A stretch of DNA of 64,000 nucleotides from Polaribacter cellanae (GCF_017569185.1 NZ_CP071869.1:744001-808000), one strand, 5' to 3'; positions 8,335 to 16,566 are shown, numbered from the stretch's first letter. Notes: a model not told the origin generated them from the sequence alone. Numbers and translations are program-made.

Positions 8335-8585
8335 AATATAAAAGAGATGTTACATGGGGTAATAATGTTTCAACTTTTTCAGATACAAGCGCAAGAACTA
8401 TGGGACATGAATTTGGTCATATAATCCAAGTAAGTCAATTAGGATGGGCTAGATTTCAATCAAGAGGGATATATGAGCAATTTATAAATAGTTTTTCTCT
8501 GTATATTGATCCTTATACAACTAAAGGTTATCTAGAATATCAGGCAGATGAGTACTTGTGTTTATATGGAAATAAGTGCAATTAG
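8328..8585 (+). pseudogene. Orphan fragment of a second HExxH metallopeptidase tip
   Basis: Open from 8328 to a TAG at 8583, with an internal ATG at 8400. It holds VTWGNNVSTFSD, then GHEFGHIIQV and RGIYEQF, closely matching the metallopeptidase tip at 7885 (VTWGNNVATFNK, GHEFGHIIQV, KGIYEQL). The end differs (YLEYQADEYLC...), which gives an alternative third-ligand region. Core, linker and most of the pretoxin part are missing, so this is an allele fragment. Confidence 0.7.
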
Positions 8586-8596
8586 AAAATTAAGAT

Positions 8597-9127
8597 ATGA
8601 GGTATATAAAATTTTTAATATTAATTTCATTGATATTTCAATCATGTTTAATGTTAGGGCCTCCTAATTATTACTCATATAAAGCAATAAAAAGAAAGAA
8701 AGAAAGAAAAAAAATAATTATTGAAAACCTAGGTTTGGGTGTAAAATATACACCTAATGGAAGGTTTATTGGGATGTCTCAAACTGTTTATTTAATAAAT
8801 TATGATAATGAAAGAAAGGAAATAAATAATTATGACTTTAAAATCGAATCTAATTTAATAAACTATGATACTATATTAATTAGAAATTTTGATTCCATTC
8901 ATATTAAGGGGCTAAAGCAAAAAAAAACTTATTATAGAAATCAATCAATCAATGTCCAAGCTAAAGATACCCTTAAGTTAATTATTGATTATTTTAACAA
9001 AAAGAAGATAACAAAAAAAAATGAAGATTATTTTAAAAGTAAATGGACAAATGACACAATAGAATCAATAATATTTATTAATAATGAAATTTATAATTTT
9101 AAAATGGTTTCTTCTAATGAAAAATAA
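8597..9127 (+). CDS. Lipoprotein immunity protein, paralogue of 7900
   Basis: 176 residues with the lipoprotein signal FLILISLIFQSC (Cys about residue 16). The mature start GPPNYYSYKAIKRKK is related to the protein at 7900. It follows the second HExxH fragment by 11 bases. It is longer than its paralogue, with a Lys-rich, beta-like body and no known domain. It is read as the immunity protein for the second metallopeptidase allele; its toxin is a fragment, so it is now orphaned. Confidence 0.65.
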   Translation: MRYIKFLILISLIFQSCLMLGPPNYYSYKAIKRKKERKKIIIENLGLGVKYTPNGRFIGMSQTVYLINYDNERKEINNYDFKIESNLINYDTILIRNFDSIHIKGLKQKKTYYRNQSINVQAKDTLKLIIDYFNKKKITKKNEDYFKSKWTNDTIESIIFINNEIYNFKMVSSNEK

Positions 9128-9139
9128 ATTAAAAAGAAT

Positions 9140-9345
9140 ATGAAAATTAGAACAATACTATTTCTACTTACTATTATATTTTTTTCGTGTAGTTCAGAAA
9201 ACGACAATAATACTGTAGAGCCACAAGAAGAACCATTTACAGTATATTTACAATATAGTTGGTTTCTAGTAACACAAAGATACCTATAAACGGAATAACT
9301 ACTTTTAAAAAAAATAGTATATTTAACAAACGTTCTTTAACATAA
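9140..9345 (+). pseudogene. Lipoprotein leader remnant, copy 2
   Basis: ATG 9140 opens LFLLTIIFFSCSSEND with EPQEEPFTV, as in copy 1. An 11-base insertion (TATATTTACAA) then shifts the frame and gives a stop at 9289. Beyond the insertion the DNA again matches copy 1 up to the TAA at 9343, and that frame leads directly into QRQFGAWGEV of the RHS core. Confidence 0.6.
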
Positions 9346-9348
9346 AAG

Positions 9349-9630
9349 CAACGCCAATTTGGTGCTTGGGGCGAGGTAGATAAATTTAAAACCGGCAATA
9401 GCGAGGTAGCTTTTACAAGCAATACTACCTTATTAAACAGAGGCTATACAGGGCACGAACATTTTATAAGCGTTGGTTTAATACATATGAATGGTCGTAT
9501 GTACGATGCCAAACTAGGGCGTTTTTTATCGCCAGATAATTATATACAAGAGCCGTTTAGTACGCAAAGTTTTAATCGATATGGGTATGTTTGGAATAAT
9601 CCGTTGAAATTTACTGATAAAAGTGGGGAG
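9349..9630 (+). repeat. RHS core block, displaced copy
   Basis: About 280 bases nearly identical to 970-1251 of the main RHS gene, from QRQFGAWGEV through GRFLSPDNYIQEPF to FTDKSGEF. By eye only a few silent changes are visible. Enough identity exists for homologous recombination with the main gene. Confidence 0.85.
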
Positions 9631-10536
9631 TTCTTTTGGGTAGCGGTTGCAATAGGAGCATTAATTAATGTAGCTACCAATGGAATTATAAATGTAATAG
9701 AAGGAAGACCTTTCTTTCAAGGAGCAGGTTTGGCTGCTTTAACTGGCGCTATTGGTGGTGTGTTTGCTAAAGCAATAGGTAATGCTGTAAAAGGGCTCAA
9801 AGGTATTCTTAAAGTAGGTGTACAAGCTGTAGCTCATGGGCATTTAGGTGGAATGATGTCTTTGGCTATGGGTGGTGACTATTTTAGTGGCTTTGCTGCT
9901 GGTGCTGTTGGTTCTGCGATTGGGCATTATGCTTTAAAAGGTCTAGAACGTGTAGGTGCTAACAACTTTTGGAAAGCCGCAGGTACCATTACAGCAGGTT
10001 CTCTTTCTGGTGGTATTGGCAGTGTTATCGCTGGTGGTAAGTTTTGGGATGGCTTTAGAAATGGGGCGATTAGTACTTCTTTAAATCATGTGGTGCATAT
10101 AATACAGAATAAAATAGAAAAAGTAAATTTACAAAAATCTAAAAATAAGATTAAAGAGATATTCAAAGCATTCAAACAAGCAAATCAGAATAAAGAACTT
10201 TCTAATTTATTTGACATTATTGAACCCAATGATTATGCTGATGGTATTTATAATGAGTTCTCTGAAGAGATAAACCTTGATGGACATAAGTTCAAATTAA
10301 GAGTAAAAGGTTATGATGTTAATGATTTTACTAAGAATAAAAATTATTATAAAGTTTTTAAAGCAGGTTTCGGTTATTTAGATAGGTTTTCCAGTTTTAA
10401 ACCATCACCTCAATATAATTCAGGATATTATCGAGGGTTTTATTTAACTGGAAATGAAAGAAACTATTTAATTACTATAGGAGCAAAAACAACAGCAGGT
10501 TATAATTATTTAAAAAAGATATACAATGAACTATAA
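9487..10536 (+). CDS. Displaced RHS core-linker cassette with unknown toxin tip
   Basis: The frame is open from 9346; the first ATG is 9487 (MNGRMYDAKLGRF), inside the core, so a product would be a 349-residue fragment without an export region. Order: core (residues 1-50), pretoxin with VATNGIINVIEGRPF, shared linker to NHVVHIIQ (about residue 205), then a unique tip of ~145 residues containing SNLFDIIEPNDYADGIYNEF and SPQYNSGYYRGFYL. The tip is not recognised; it has several conserved-looking Tyr, Asp and Glu residues. It overlaps its immunity gene by 11 bases. It is probably silent unless recombined onto the main gene. Confidence 0.75.
   Translation: MNGRMYDAKLGRFLSPDNYIQEPFSTQSFNRYGYVWNNPLKFTDKSGEFFWVAVAIGALINVATNGIINVIEGRPFFQGAGLAALTGAIGGVFAKAIGNAVKGLKGILKVGVQAVAHGHLGGMMSLAMGGDYFSGFAAGAVGSAIGHYALKGLERVGANNFWKAAGTITAGSLSGGIGSVIAGGKFWDGFRNGAISTSLNHVVHIIQNKIEKVNLQKSKNKIKEIFKAFKQANQNKELSNLFDIIEPNDYADGIYNEFSEEINLDGHKFKLRVKGYDVNDFTKNKNYYKVFKAGFGYLDRFSSFKPSPQYNSGYYRGFYLTGNERNYLITIGAKTTAGYNYLKKIYNEL
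9750..10101 (+). repeat. Ala/Gly-rich linker block, displaced copy
   Basis: Roughly 350 bases coding GAIGGVFAKAIGNAVKG through FRNGAISTSLNHV, almost identical to copies at 5451-5805 and 16966-17315, with a shortened copy at 11050-11188. Toxin tips diverge immediately after it, so it marks a second recombination boundary besides the core. Confidence 0.85.
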
Positions 10537-11026
10537 AATTAAAGCACTCGTTTTCTTAACATTTTTTTTGTTATTTAATAGTTGTAGTTGCGGAAAAGCG
10601 CATCAGTTTACAGGGGGAAGATGGACATTCATAAAAAATGATAAACAAAATATTAATTATTCTGAAATTGAGTTTAGTGATAAAATAATTAATATCTATT
10701 CAGAATATTATGGAAAAATAGGACCTTTTAAATATAAAGTTTTAGAGAATAATTTAATATTTAACAACCAAGAATTCAATATTAATTTAGTGAATAATCA
10801 ATATTTAATTCTAGAGAATAATTCTGCTAAATATTATATGTATAAAATACCATTTAAAAAGGGTAGCATTGAAAAAAATCAATTAAATCCTTTTTATATT
10901 AGAAGATGTTATTTTTTAATACATTTAAATTTTATTAAAGTTAAAGATGCAATTGAATATATTAGTAAATTGAGAGAAATTCCTAAAGATTCTATTTTGG
11001 AGGAGGAAATTATACTGAATAATTAA
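10526..11026 (+). CDS. Lipoprotein immunity protein for the unknown tip
   Basis: 166 residues. The signal ALVFLTFFLLFNSC is followed by SCGKAH, so Cys ~20 could be lipidated. The mature part begins FTGGRWTFIKNDK, a lipocalin-like or DUF4488-like opening seen in several small Bacteroidetes lipoproteins; this is only a resemblance. It overlaps the toxin by 11 bases. Envelope location suggests the tip acts there. The role is inferred from position. Confidence 0.65.
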   Translation: MNYKIKALVFLTFFLLFNSCSCGKAHQFTGGRWTFIKNDKQNINYSEIEFSDKIINIYSEYYGKIGPFKYKVLENNLIFNNQEFNINLVNNQYLILENNSAKYYMYKIPFKKGSIEKNQLNPFYIRRCYFLIHLNFIKVKDAIEYISKLREIPKDSILEEEIILNN

Positions 11027-11049
11027 AAACTTACACAATTAAGCGCTTC

Positions 11050-11188
11050 TAACTTTTGGAAAGCCGCAGGTACGATTACAGCAGGTTCTCTTTCTGGTGG
11101 TATTGGCAGTGTTATCGCTGGTGGTAAGTTTTGGGATGGCTTTAGAAATGGGGCGATTAGTACTTCTTTAAATCATGTGATGCATATG
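11050..11188 (+). repeat. Linker block, truncated copy
   Basis: Only the 3' part of the linker (NFWKAAGTITAG to NHVMHMIQ) remains, joined at 11040-11050 to unrelated sequence (CAATTAAGCGCTTCT). It is read in frame after the stop of the previous immunity gene. Confidence 0.8.
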
Positions 11189-11665
11189 ATTCAAGAAAGT
11201 GCAAAATCTAAAAAGATTGTAAAAAATGCTAAAAAATATGATAAATCAAAAAAATGGAGTTATGAAGCGGAAAAAGATAATTTTAAATCTAATACTAATA
11301 AATGTAATAAGTTTGTTTATGATATTTTAACTGAATCTGGGGCTTCTCCAGGGCTTCCAAATGGTAATCCGATTAAGAAATTTTTCGGTTATGGTTCACC
11401 TCCAACAGCTTCCCAATGGGCTGATCCTAATTACGATATACCTGGTTGGGATGTAGTATCAAGCCCTAAAGCTGGAGATGTAGTTGCAGTAAGTGCTAAT
11501 TTTTCAGATGCAACCGGTCATGTTGGTATAATGATTAGTGGAACCCAATCAATTGGAGCTAGTCATTATACAGTAAGGATTACTAATTTTGGAACAAGTT
11601 CTTATAATCTTTCTGAATATCCTGGAAATAATGGATATGTTTATAGAAGATATGTAGGTAATTAA
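11177..11665 (+). CDS. Displaced toxin tip: NlpC/P60- or CHAP-like cysteine amidase
   Basis: The frame is open from 11027; GTG 11177 or ATG 11180 lies at the linker end (MHMIQE). The tip carries NKCNKFVYDIL with a candidate nucleophile Cys near residue 42, GDVVAVSANF, and GHVGIMI with a candidate His near residue 115. This Cys...GD(I/V)...GHVGI order is typical of CHAP/NlpC-P60 peptidoglycan amidases, so the toxin probably cuts the cell wall of target cells in the periplasm. A small immunity gene follows 10 bases later. No core or export part is present, so the cassette is silent as it stands. Confidence 0.75.
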   Translation: MMHMIQESAKSKKIVKNAKKYDKSKKWSYEAEKDNFKSNTNKCNKFVYDILTESGASPGLPNGNPIKKFFGYGSPPTASQWADPNYDIPGWDVVSSPKAGDVVAVSANFSDATGHVGIMISGTQSIGASHYTVRITNFGTSSYNLSEYPGNNGYVYRRYVGN

Positions 11666-11675
11666 AAATAAAAAA

Positions 11676-12161
11676 ATGAAAAAAATTATAACGCTAATTA
11701 TATTAATTATTTTAATAGTCATACTTATCAAAATGAAAAATATTTATAAAGTAAATAGAGAATACGCAATATTCAATGAATTTGGTAAAGAGATACCTTC
11801 AAAAATCATAAAAAAGAAAAATGATAATTATGTTGTTATTTTTTCAATTGATAAATTACTACCTTATAGTGCTTTAGTAATATCTCCGAAAAATAAGTTG
11901 ATAGGAATTCCTAATGGAGGAAGTGAAAGATATTTTAACTTGACTAAAAATTATATTTATGATAAATGGACTAATGATAATTCATTTACAATTATATACA
12001 TAGATGGGAAAGAACCATTTAAATTTAATCAATATAATGAATATCCAAATAAAGAACCTATTGTTAAGAATATTAATTTTTTAGATACAAAAGTGAGTTT
12101 TGATTCTTTTGATAAGCTAAAAGAGTATGGAAAAAAAGTGGTGTTAAAAAAGATTCAATAA
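11676..12161 (+). CDS. Membrane-anchored immunity protein for the amidase tip
   Basis: 161 residues beginning with a strongly hydrophobic helix (ITLIILIILIVILI) without a clear cleavage site or lipobox, so it is probably anchored in the inner membrane with its body in the periplasm. That is where a peptidoglycan amidase would need to be neutralised. The body (YAIFNEFGKEIPSK ...) is not recognised. It lies 10 bases after the amidase tip. Confidence 0.65.
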   Translation: MKKIITLIILIILIVILIKMKNIYKVNREYAIFNEFGKEIPSKIIKKKNDNYVVIFSIDKLLPYSALVISPKNKLIGIPNGGSERYFNLTKNYIYDKWTNDNSFTIIYIDGKEPFKFNQYNEYPNKEPIVKNINFLDTKVSFDSFDKLKEYGKKVVLKKIQ

Positions 12162-12185
12162 ATTGTATATTAATAAAATTAATTC

Positions 12186-12369
12186 ATGAAAAACATAATA
12201 ATAAATCTATTAACTATTATGCTTTTTTCGTGTAGTTCAGAAGATAATAATATTGTAGAGCCACAAGAAGAACCATTAGCAATAAAGTTAGTAGCTACAA
12301 ACACAAACGTAAATATAACAAGGTAGCTATTCTAAAAATAAAATAGTATTTTTAACAAACGTTCTTTAA
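12186..12369 (+). pseudogene. Lipoprotein leader remnant, copy 3
   Basis: ATG 12186 gives LLTIMLFSCSSEDNNIVEP with EPQEEPLAIKLVATN, then a TAG at 12324. After several small indels the DNA again matches the other copies (AACAAACGTTCTTTAACATA) and joins the RHS core at 12376. Confidence 0.6.
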
Positions 12370-12375
12370 CATAAG

Positions 12376-12650
12376 CAACGCCAATTTGGTGCTTGGGGCG
12401 AGGTAGATAAATTTAAAACCGGCAATAGCGAGGTAGATTTTACAAGCAGTATTACCTTATTAAACGGAGGCTATACAGGGCACGAACATTTTATAAGCGT
12501 TGGTTTAATACATATGAATGGTCGTATGTACGATGCCAAACTAGGGCGTTTTTTATCGCCAGATAATTATATACAAGAACCGTTTAGTACACAAAGTTTT
12601 AATCGATATGGGTATGTTTGGAATAATCCGTTAAAATTTACAGATATTAC
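12376..12650 (+). repeat. RHS core block, displaced copy
   Basis: Nearly identical to 970-1240 of the main gene, with a few changes (for example GAGGTAGATTTT for GAGGTAGCTTTT and AACGGAGGC for AACAGAGGC). Homology ends at FTD, where this cassette reads ITGEWFG instead of KSGEF. Confidence 0.85.
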
Positions 12651-13542
12651 TGGAGAATGGTTTGGAATAGATGATTTAGTTGCAGGAATAATTGGAGGAG
12701 TCATAAATTTGGTTTCAAATGCTATTCAAGGCAATATTCATAGTTGGGGAGATGGATTAGCGGCTTTTGGGGCGGGAGCAGCAGCAGGTACTTTGTCGCT
12801 ATATGGACCAGCTGGTTGGGCCGCTGGAGGAGCGATAGTTGGAGGTACAAATGCATGGTTAGGTGGAGCAAAAGGTTGGGATATACTCAAAAGTGCAGGT
12901 GTGGGTGCGATATCTGGTTTAGCTGGAGGAGTTGCAGGACAATGGGCGGCAGAAGGATTAGGAAATGTTGTTATTAATGGTTTAAATATTGCAAGCCCAG
13001 TAGTTAAAGGTATTGTTGGAGGAGCAATTGGGGGAGCCGCTGGTGGATATGTTGGCGGATTTGCTGGTGGATATTTAATGACAGGTAATTTAAGTTTGGC
13101 AAACAAAGCAGGATTAAGTGGATTGGCAATGGGAGCTTCTATTGGAGGTGTTGCTGGAGGTGTAGGTGCTTATAAATGGGCTATCGACAATAAAATTGAT
13201 CCTTGGAGTGGTCAAAAAATTAATGGCCACCACTCTTTTCCTAAATTTATGGGAGGAGACTCGAATCAGAAGTTGACAAACATAGGAGAAGAATCACACA
13301 AACAATTACATAGGGATATGAATAACTTTCTAAAAAACCAAACCGATGGTTTTGGAAATCATATGAGACCTCAAAGAGGTAATTCAGGAAAAATAATTCA
13401 GCGAAACTTTGATACACAAATAAGAGTAAATAAACTTAAAACATTTTATAATCAGAATTGGTATAAATACCCACGATCAACATTCGACTTTTATAAAAAT
13501 ACGAACCAATTTAACTTACAATGGAAAATTTTCAGGAAATAA
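12514..13542 (+). CDS. Displaced RHS cassette with HNH/Endo VII-type nuclease tip
   Basis: The frame is open from 12370, first ATG 12514; 342 residues. After the core comes a long Gly/Ala-rich pretoxin region (residues 50-225) unlike the shared linker. The tip has GHHSFPKFMGG near residue 236, LTNIGEESHKQLH and a basic C-terminus. The HH...P...GG...H..LH pattern is that of HNH/Endonuclease VII superfamily toxins (AHH/GHH-like), so it should cut DNA in the cytoplasm. The 3' end overlaps the immunity gene by 22 bases. The immunity protein is cytosolic, which fits a DNase. Confidence 0.8.
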   Translation: MNGRMYDAKLGRFLSPDNYIQEPFSTQSFNRYGYVWNNPLKFTDITGEWFGIDDLVAGIIGGVINLVSNAIQGNIHSWGDGLAAFGAGAAAGTLSLYGPAGWAAGGAIVGGTNAWLGGAKGWDILKSAGVGAISGLAGGVAGQWAAEGLGNVVINGLNIASPVVKGIVGGAIGGAAGGYVGGFAGGYLMTGNLSLANKAGLSGLAMGASIGGVAGGVGAYKWAIDNKIDPWSGQKINGHHSFPKFMGGDSNQKLTNIGEESHKQLHRDMNNFLKNQTDGFGNHMRPQRGNSGKIIQRNFDTQIRVNKLKTFYNQNWYKYPRSTFDFYKNTNQFNLQWKIFRK

Positions 13543-14090
13543 TTGGAAAAGCTTTAGATGGATTAGACAATGATACACACATGTATCCTAATAGAGATTT
13601 CCCTAACAAATGCATTCAATGTTCTACTCCTTTAAATAAAGGTATAAACCCTCAATATAAATTAAAGAAAAAACAATACGATTTATCACATACTTATGAT
13701 GGTTATACTATAGTTTCAGAAAGGTTTAAACAATTTTGTTTAAAAAATAATTTTAAAGGATTAGTTTTTAGCCCTTTACCTAATGATAAAAATTTTTACG
13801 TATTTAGATCTAATAATATTTTTGAAATAGACCCTATTAGAAGAAAAGTTAAATTTGATAGATATTGTGATAAATGCAAAAGATTTACTTCTGTTGCAGG
13901 AGGCACACCTGCATTTTCAAAATATTCAGATAAAAAACTTAAAAACACAATATACAGGTCTGATATAGAATTTGGTGGTATTTATGAATTAAGTCCTTTT
14001 TTGATAATTTCACTCGAAGTTTTTGAGTTAATAAGAAAAGAAAAATTTAAAGGAATTTATTTTGGTAAAAATAGTATTATTTATCTATAG
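13521..14090 (+). CDS. Cytosolic double-CxxC immunity protein for the nuclease tip
   Basis: 189 residues without a signal peptide or membrane helix. Two CxxC pairs, CIQC near residue 31 and CDKC near residue 116, suggest a zinc-binding fold like the double-CXXCG (SitI6-type) immunity proteins known to accompany AHH-like nucleases; the resemblance is from memory. It starts inside the toxin gene (22-base overlap). It is the only immunity protein of the array without an envelope signal. Confidence 0.7.
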   Translation: MENFQEIIGKALDGLDNDTHMYPNRDFPNKCIQCSTPLNKGINPQYKLKKKQYDLSHTYDGYTIVSERFKQFCLKNNFKGLVFSPLPNDKNFYVFRSNNIFEIDPIRRKVKFDRYCDKCKRFTSVAGGTPAFSKYSDKKLKNTIYRSDIEFGGIYELSPFLIISLEVFELIRKEKFKGIYFGKNSIIYL

Positions 14091-14152
14091 TTTAGAAAGG
14101 AAAATTACTACTGATAAACCTAAATTAACAGGAGAATCTAATAGTAGTAATA

Positions 14153-14290
14153 AATGGCCGTATGTACGATGCCAAACTAGGGCGTTTTTTATCGCCTGAT
14201 AATTATATACAAGAACCATTTAGTACGCAAAGTTTTAATAGATATGGGTATGTTTGGAATAATCCGTTGAAATTTACTGATAAAAGTGGA
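14153..14290 (+). repeat. RHS core block, truncated copy
   Basis: Homology to the main gene starts at AATGGCCGTATGTACGATG (NGRMYD) and runs to DKSGE. The upstream 180 bases of the block and the leader are missing, so this junction differs from those at 9349, 12376 and 16570. Confidence 0.8.
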
Positions 14291-14716
14291 GAATTAAGTC
14301 TTAAAGGATTTTTAGATTTTGTTTATAAGGCTTTTAAAATTATTGTTTCTGCTGCAGCTGTAGCATTAATTACGATAGCAGCTATTGAAACAGGTGGATT
14401 TATTACAACTCTATTTGGTACAGATAGTATTTTAGGAACTTTTGTAGGCTTTATTTCAAGTTTAACAACTTTTTCGACTCTGCTTTATGTTGGTATAAAA
14501 GTTGAAGAATTTATTGATAATAACGTTCATGATTTTATGAATTCTTTACCAGATCCAAATTCAAATAATCAAAACACTAATTTAAATAAAAGTTTTAATG
14601 GCTATAATTACTTTATGAACAATAAAAAACCGAATATTAAAAAATCAACAAAGCAAAATTATATTAAAAACCTTTCTTTAATAGTTAATAATTTTAAAAA
14701 TAAAAAAAATGAATAG
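14162..14716 (+). CDS. Displaced RHS cassette with short hydrophobic tip
   Basis: The frame is open from 14129; first ATG 14162 (MYDAKLGRF); 184 residues. After the core (to about residue 43) come two hydrophobic segments, around residues 55-80 (AFKIIVSAAAVALITIAAI) and 85-110, followed by an Asn/Lys-rich basic tail. No enzyme motif is seen. The tip may be a membrane-active peptide, or the catalytic part may simply be very short. It overlaps the following lipoprotein start by 8 bases. The function is unknown. Confidence 0.6.
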   Translation: MYDAKLGRFLSPDNYIQEPFSTQSFNRYGYVWNNPLKFTDKSGELSLKGFLDFVYKAFKIIVSAAAVALITIAAIETGGFITTLFGTDSILGTFVGFISSLTTFSTLLYVGIKVEEFIDNNVHDFMNSLPDPNSNNQNTNLNKSFNGYNYFMNNKKPNIKKSTKQNYIKNLSLIVNNFKNKKNE

Positions 14717-14915
14717 ATATTTTTATTGCTTTCTCATTTTCGGAATTTTAGCATGCAAATCACAAAAGATAAATCAAGATCATAACTTTAAATTGATAGA
14801 TAGTGTATATGTATTTAACGAAAAAGAGAGAATACCTAAAGATTCAAAAAAATTAAAGCAGGTAAAATTAGGTTACGATGTTTTTTCTATAGGGTTCGAT
14901 TATTTTTCAACTAAA

Positions 14916-14927
14916 AATAAAAGTTTT
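14916..14927 (+). repeat. Target duplication, left copy
   Basis: AATAAAAGTTTT directly before the left inverted repeat, repeated exactly at 15882-15893. Twelve bases is longer than the 8 bp usually given for this family. Confidence 0.8.
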
Positions 14928-15881
14928 GAGGTCAGTAGATAATTTCATATATTGTAGTCAATAAAATAAGGGAATTATGGATGTTTTTCAAGGAAGAAAC
15001 CTTTTAGAGTTTACTGAACGCTTCAAAACAGATGATTGTTGTAAAGAATATTTAGCAACTATTAAGTGGAAAGATGAATTCAAATGCATAAAGTGTAGTA
15101 ACAAAACGAGTCAAATTCGCAAGAATTTTGCACGTACTTGTAATAAATGTAGCCATACAGAAACAGCTTCTGCCAACACTTTATTTCACAAAGTAAAGTT
15201 TGGTTTACGTAAAGCTTTTTTTATCTGTTTTGAGATGTCAACCACTACAAAAAGTTTATCAGCAAGTTATATGGGAGTTCGTTTTGGAATCACGGAAAAA
15301 ACGGCTCGTTTATTTATGCATAAAGTAAGAGAAGCTATGAAATCTAGCGAAAATCATCCAATGAAAGGTAATGTTCATATCGATGAATTTGTAGTTGGTG
15401 GTTATGAAAAAGGAAAACCTGGAAGAAGTTATGATAGTAAAAAGAAAAAGGTCGTAACTGCAGTAGAATTAACTGATAAAGGAAAAATAAAAAGAATGTA
15501 TGCCTTGAAAATAGATAATTTTTCAGCCAAAGAATTAGAGAAAATATTTACCAAACATATTGATGAAAATGCAACAATAACAACTGATTTATGGAAAGGG
15601 TATCGTCCTTTATCTAAAGAATATAAGATTACACAAATAGAGAGTGATAATGGTAAAAATTTTATGGCTTTACACACAATGATACATCAAGTAAAATCTT
15701 GGATTAGAACAACGTATTCTTGTGTAAGTGACTTTAATATAAATAGGTATTTAGATGAATTTTGTTATCGTTTAAATAGATCTCAAAGCAAGATAAATAT
15801 CTTTGATAATTTAATTCAAAGAATGGTCAAATCTGATAAAATGTATCAAAACAAAATGATATGTTCTTAACTACTGACCTC
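14928..15881 (+). mobile_element. IS1595-family insertion sequence, 954 bp
   Basis: The ends are inverted repeats: GAGGTCAGTAGATAA on the left and the complement of GAGGTCAGTAGTTAA on the right (14 of 15 match). It is flanked by the perfect 12-base repeat AATAAAAGTTTT. One transposase ORF fills it and its stop codon lies in the right repeat. It interrupts the immunity gene of the hydrophobic-tip cassette. The intact ORF and perfect target repeat suggest a recent insertion. Confidence 0.85.
14977..15870 (+). CDS. IS1595-family transposase (ISXO2-like)
   Basis: 297 residues. An N-terminal zinc ribbon (CIKCSNKTSQ ... CNKCSHTE, about residues 37-62) precedes the catalytic domain, with HIDEFVVGG (candidate first Asp near residue 136), TTDLWKGY (second Asp near residue 204) and the downstream MIHQVKSW region, as in the DDE-type ISXO2-like family. 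The length is typical and no frameshift is seen. It lies inside the 954-bp element, 49 bases from the left end. Confidence 0.9.
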   Translation: MDVFQGRNLLEFTERFKTDDCCKEYLATIKWKDEFKCIKCSNKTSQIRKNFARTCNKCSHTETASANTLFHKVKFGLRKAFFICFEMSTTTKSLSASYMGVRFGITEKTARLFMHKVREAMKSSENHPMKGNVHIDEFVVGGYEKGKPGRSYDSKKKKVVTAVELTDKGKIKRMYALKIDNFSAKELEKIFTKHIDENATITTDLWKGYRPLSKEYKITQIESDNGKNFMALHTMIHQVKSWIRTTYSCVSDFNINRYLDEFCYRLNRSQSKINIFDNLIQRMVKSDKMYQNKMICS

Positions 15882-15893
15882 AATAAAAGTTTT
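15882..15893 (+). repeat. Target duplication, right copy
   Basis: AATAAAAGTTTT directly after the right inverted repeat, identical to 14916-14927. Confidence 0.8.
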
Positions 15894-16372
15894 TACTCAT
15901 TACTAAAATCTTTAAAGAAAGAAGCTTTAAAATATGGTGGAAATATAGTTAAGATAAAAAAACAAAGTCATCTCGAAAGTAATAAGCTTTTTGGTGGAAC
16001 TAGGCACCGAATAAAAGCAGATATCTTTTATTCTAAACACGTAAGTAAACCAAAAGATAAAATTATAACTGATAAAACAACATTATATATTTATAGATAT
16101 AGAGGTGGTTTTTTAGTAAATTACAATTTATATTTAAACGACTCCCTTATCTGTGAAATTAATAGTAATATCAAGAAAACTATATACCTAAAGAAAAAGG
16201 GGGAATATTTTTTAAGAAATAATAAAAGTGATGAAAAAGAAATAATAACATTACATAAAGGTCAGAAAATATATGTTAGATGTAGCAGTGGAAAACCTTT
16301 CATTCAAATAATGGAAAATAAAAAAGGAAAATTAGAATTTGATAATTTTACAACAAATTAGAAATAAAAAAG

Positions 16373-16566
16373 GAAAATTAAATTAGAATAATACTATTTC
16401 TACTTACTATTATGCTTTTTTTGTGTAGCTCAGAAGATAGCAATATTGTAGAGCCCAAGAAGAACCATTTACAGTAGAGTTGGTTTCTTGTAACACAAAG
16501 ATACCTATAAACGGAATAGCTACTTTTAAAAAAAATAGTATATTTAACAAACGTTCTTTAACATAA
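16373..16566 (+). pseudogene. Lipoprotein leader remnant, copy 4 (start lost)
   Basis: The DNA matches the other leaders (CTATTTCTACTTACTATTAT, then TGTAGCTCAGAAGATAG), but the ATG is gone (AAATTAGAATAATA in its place) and one A is missing in GAGCCCAAGAAG. It ends with the same AACAAACGTTCTTTAACATAA before the RHS core. Confidence 0.6.

Larger units (their letters stand above)
14709..16361 (+). pseudogene. Lipoprotein immunity gene split by an IS1595-family insertion
   Basis: The 5' part (14709-14927) encodes a lipoprotein signal (FYCFLIFGILAC) and 73 codons ending STKNKSF. The 3' part resumes in the same frame after the element: with one copy of the 12-base duplication removed it reads NKSF-YSLLKSLKK to the stop at 16361. 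The undamaged gene would encode about 228 residues. An ATG inside the right end of the element (15861) creates a hybrid ORF for the 3' part, but without a signal peptide. The toxin cassette upstream is still intact. Confidence 0.8.

Noticed and set aside
12738..13106. Long Pro/Ala-rich ORF on the minus strand (also 7078-7455 and 6786-7121)
   Set aside because: These are reverse-frame shadows of Gly/Ala-rich pretoxin regions on the plus strand; the Pro-rich composition mirrors Gly codons.
15861..16361. Independent 166-residue gene after the transposase
   Set aside because: Its ATG lies in the right end of the insertion sequence; joined across the target repeat it is the 3' part of the interrupted immunity gene.
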